NCBI GenBank assembly: GCA_030621075.1
Contig: JAUXII010000039.1
Span: forward strand, 1 to 7,281
Reading direction: 5' to 3'
Length of the DNA: 7,281 bases
Origin: Lentimicrobiaceae bacterium
GTDB taxonomy: Bacteria > Bacteroidota > Bacteroidia > Bacteroidales > JAGONC01
Part shown: piece after piece, positions 5,998 to 7,281 of the stretch
How positions within the stretch are numbered: position 1 is the first letter of the stretch
Layout: every line of letters begins with the position of its first letter
The notes under the pieces: model-generated
What the model saw: only the letters and a program-made list of their open reading frames with translations
Database searches by the model: none
What the model was told of the DNA's origin: nothing
Position numbers and translations under genes: made by a program

Positions 5998-6017
5998 AGT
6001 AAATTTTGGGTTAATAA
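5989..6017 (+). promoter_or_regulatory. Near-consensus sigma70-like promoter for a candidate small RNA
   Basis: TTGACA (5989-5994), 17-base spacer, TAATAA (6012-6017). The -35 hexamer is perfect and the -10 differs from TATAAT at two positions. No ORF with a start follows; a terminator lies about 105 nt downstream, the layout of a small RNA gene. Confidence 0.5.
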
Positions 6018-6023
6018 ATGTTT

Positions 6024-6124
6024 CATAACGAATTTTCTATCCTGGTAAGGAAAGGCGCGGAAACTCGCGTAGGAAAGGGTTACATTGATAGGGTGAAAAG
6101 CAAGTTCCAGGACTTGCTTTTTTT
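6024..6124 (+). ncRNA. Candidate small structured RNA, about 100 nt
   Basis: Bounded by the promoter at 5989-6017 and the intrinsic terminator at 6096-6124. The body is richer in G than its surroundings and can fold: CTATC (6037-6041) with GATAG (6087-6091), GTAA (6045-6048) with TTAC (6080-6083), and an inner hairpin GCGCG (6055-6059) with CGCGT (6066-6070) closed by a six-base loop. Purine-rich GGAAAGG and GGAAAGGG strands flank the inner hairpin. CCTGG at 6041-6045 is complementary to CCAGG in the terminator loop (6107-6111), allowing a pseudoknot. I do not recognise a known family (not tmRNA, SRP RNA, RNase P or a riboswitch class I know). It could instead be the structured 3' UTR of the small ORF. 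Confidence 0.4.
6096..6124 (+). terminator. Intrinsic terminator (copy 1)
   Basis: AAGCAAGT (6098-6105), loop TCCAGG (6106-6111), ACTTGCTT (6112-6119), then a run of seven T (6118-6124). Flanking A and T residues extend the stem. It would end the candidate small RNA and any read-through from the small ORF. Confidence 0.85.
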
Positions 6125-6150
6125 AATAAACAAACAAAAATCAAAATAAT

Positions 6151-6174
6151 AACGTTCAGACCTGGTTGAACGTT
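6151..6174. repeat. Inverted repeat with loop complementary to both neighbouring terminator loops
   Basis: AACGTTCA (6151-6158), loop GACCTGGT (6159-6166), TGAACGTT (6167-6174): a perfect 8+8 hairpin without a U-run. The loop contains CCTGG, the complement of CCAGG present in the loops of the terminators on either side. Confidence 0.6.
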
Positions 6175-6196
6175 CTATGTGAAACCGCGATTTTTT

Positions 6197-6225
6197 AAAA
6201 GCAAGTGCCAGGGCTTGCTTTTTTT
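6197..6225 (+). terminator. Intrinsic terminator (copy 2)
   Basis: AAGCAAGT (6199-6206), loop GCCAGG (6207-6212), GCTTGCTT (6213-6220), closed by a T-G wobble and followed by T residues to 6225. It differs from copy 1 at only two positions over the hairpin, about 101 nt downstream, so it is a duplicated element giving tandem termination before the protease gene. Confidence 0.8.
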
Positions 6226-6443
6226 ATTACCCCACACACAACAGTTACAACACTTGATTTTTTCAATCGTCAAAACAAAACTATCAAACAGTACATTGAG
6301 CTTTCCACTATTATCATTTGTCATCTGTATTAAGGACATACATTATATTTCGTGTTTTACTTTTTTTCATCAACTTTTTTCGATAAATTCTATCACACTG
6401 TGAATAAGGCTATTATGGTATAAATGAATGCTATTTATGTGAA
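6226..6443 (+). other. Upstream region of the protease gene; possible regulatory sites only
   Basis: No credible gene. Two elements stand out: ATTTCGTG plus T-rich sequence (6347-6370), a partial copy of 5678-5703, lying 98 nt before the -24 GG of the sigma54 promoter, within the usual range for an enhancer-binding protein; and a perfect 11-bp palindrome TCACA-C-TGTGA (6393-6403). Both are candidate binding sites without other support. Confidence 0.3.
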
Positions 6444-6458
6444 TGGCACAGTAATTGC
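6444..6458 (+). promoter_or_regulatory. Sigma54 (RpoN) promoter of the C25 protease gene
   Basis: TGGCACAGTAATTGC matches TGGCAC-N5-TTGC exactly, with GG and GC separated by ten bases as sigma54 requires. Predicted transcription start is near 6470, 14 nt before the ATG at 6484. This implies control by an AAA+ enhancer-binding protein, which is not encoded in this window. Confidence 0.65.
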
Positions 6459-6483
6459 GATTACTTTTTTAAATCTTAAAATC

Positions 6484-7281
6484 ATGATTGTCCGCAAGCC
6501 CGAATCTTATCTAAAATTTTTAATCATAACCCTTTTCGTATTAGCTACAGGGTTTGATTCATTTGCCGGCTCACAATGGGTTGAGATTACATCTGCAGCC
6601 CCTGCACCAGCAAAGACCAATCTTATTCAATCAAACATTCAGGTTTCAACTGTTGAGTTTACGCTGGAAGGTTTTTCATTGAATGAGTTTACTATTCAAA
6701 ATCAACCCTACCATAATATAAGGGTAGGAGATGGCACACCATTATTAGCCGAAGGTCATCCCGATCTGGTCAGCCTCTCCACATCAGTAATTATACCTGA
6801 CAAAGCCGGAATGGTGGTGAAAGTTACTTCAACTGACTATATCGATTATGAAAATATAAACATTATTCCTTCAAAAGGTTCCATAGACCGTAACACAAAC
6901 CCGAATGATAAAGAGATAGTGTTTAGTAATGTGTACCAAACAGATGATTTCTATCCTGGAAAATTAGCAGAAACAGCAACTCCCTACATTTTAAGGAATT
7001 TCAGAGCTCAAACAATTACTGTTTATCCATTTCAATACAATCCTGTCACAAAAATTCTTCGTGTATATCATTCAACGACCGTTGAATTAATTGTCGCAGA
7101 TGAAAATGGAGAGAACCCTATGGAGCGCCAGTCAGCATTACAAAATTCATCAATAGAATTCAATAGTATATATTCCCGTCAATTTATAAATGCTTCAGAA
7201 ATGGAGGAATCCCTCAGGTATACACCGGTTGCAGAGGCAGGAAACATGCTTATCATTGCTTACGGGCCCTATAAGGAAGCC
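6484..7281 (+). CDS. Gingipain-like C25 peptidase, 5' part (runs off window)
   Basis: The first 266 codons of a secreted cysteine protease precursor. Residues 1-28 form a Sec signal peptide: basic start (VRK), hydrophobic core LKFLIITLFVLA, predicted cleavage after SFA28. Residues about 30-235 resemble the C25 propeptide: RVGDGTPLLAEGHPDL (80-95), DDFYPG (154-159), YILRNFRAQTITVYPFQYNP (168-187), ILRVYHSTTVELIV (191-204). NMLIIAYGPYKEA (254-266) matches the first strand of the C25 catalytic domain; the His/Cys catalytic residues lie beyond the edge. Family members are normally exported by Sec and then type IX secretion using a C-terminal sorting domain, not visible here. An in-frame ATG at 6424 exists but precedes the predicted sigma54 start, so 6484 is preferred. 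Expression is probably RpoN-dependent. Confidence 0.85.
   Translation, partial: MIVRKPESYLKFLIITLFVLATGFDSFAGSQWVEITSAAPAPAKTNLIQSNIQVSTVEFTLEGFSLNEFTIQNQPYHNIRVGDGTPLLAEGHPDLVSLSTSVIIPDKAGMVVKVTSTDYIDYENINIIPSKGSIDRNTNPNDKEIVFSNVYQTDDFYPGKLAETATPYILRNFRAQTITVYPFQYNPVTKILRVYHSTTVELIVADENGENPMERQSALQNSSIEFNSIYSRQFINASEMEESLRYTPVAEAGNMLIIAYGPYKEA

Noticed and set aside
6151..6174. Integron attC-like site
   Set aside because: The AAC/GTT ends superficially recall attC core sites, but there are no paired R and L boxes, no bulged bases and no cassette structure or integrase.
6179..6403. Plus-strand open frame of 74 codons in the intergenic region
   Set aside because: Starts with GTG without a ribosome site and runs straight through a strong intrinsic terminator; its Phe/Leu/Ser-rich composition follows from T-rich DNA.
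6424..6483. Upstream in-frame ATG for the C25 protease
   Set aside because: It would place 20 residues before a well-formed signal peptide and lies upstream of the predicted sigma54 transcription start, so it would not be on that transcript.

Overview
The window is AT-rich chromosomal DNA from a bacterium that is probably in or near the Bacteroidota/FCB group. The best evidence is the 5' part of a gingipain-like C25 protease gene at the right edge, a family typical of type IX secretion in that group. Soluble PAS/HisKA sensors and heptamer microsatellites are compatible with this. Most genes have recognisable Shine-Dalgarno sequences and sigma70-like promoter boxes, which is unusual for classical Bacteroidetes. 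A relative such as Ignavibacteriota, Cloacimonadota or Marinimicrobia is therefore as likely; I cannot fix the phylum.

Left two thirds (69-5516, all minus strand) is a signalling island. In transcription order it encodes: a three-PAS protein ending in a coiled coil and lacking any enzymatic output; a STAS protein of the RsbR/RsbS type; a fusion of an RsbT-like switch kinase with an RsbX-like PP2C phosphatase; a soluble PAS histidine kinase; a single-domain CheY/DivK-like receiver; and a receiver fused to a long coiled coil. The last four genes are nearly contiguous (5-nt gap, 4-nt overlap, 16-nt gap) and are surely cotranscribed; the STAS gene lies 109 nt ahead with its own promoter and operator-like palindrome. 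Together they resemble a stressosome (RsbR/S-T-X) partner switch wired to a two-component output rather than to a sigma factor. The first and last genes share a C-terminal 67-residue coiled coil (51 of 67 identical by eye) and matching six-unit heptamer arrays at their 3' ends.

The right third (5517-6483) is a long intergenic region read mainly on the plus strand. It holds a 50-codon orphan ORF with a sigma54-like site in front, a strong sigma70-like promoter followed by a foldable ~100-nt transcript and a terminator (candidate small RNA), a second hairpin, a near copy of the terminator, and a very good sigma54 promoter directly in front of the C25 protease gene. That gene starts at 6484 and runs off the window.

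The most interesting signals are the kinase-phosphatase fusion in a stressosome-like two-component cluster, the shared coiled-coil/heptamer module, and the sigma54/sRNA/terminator arrangement in the intergenic region. All functional statements are inferred from motifs; no database search was run.
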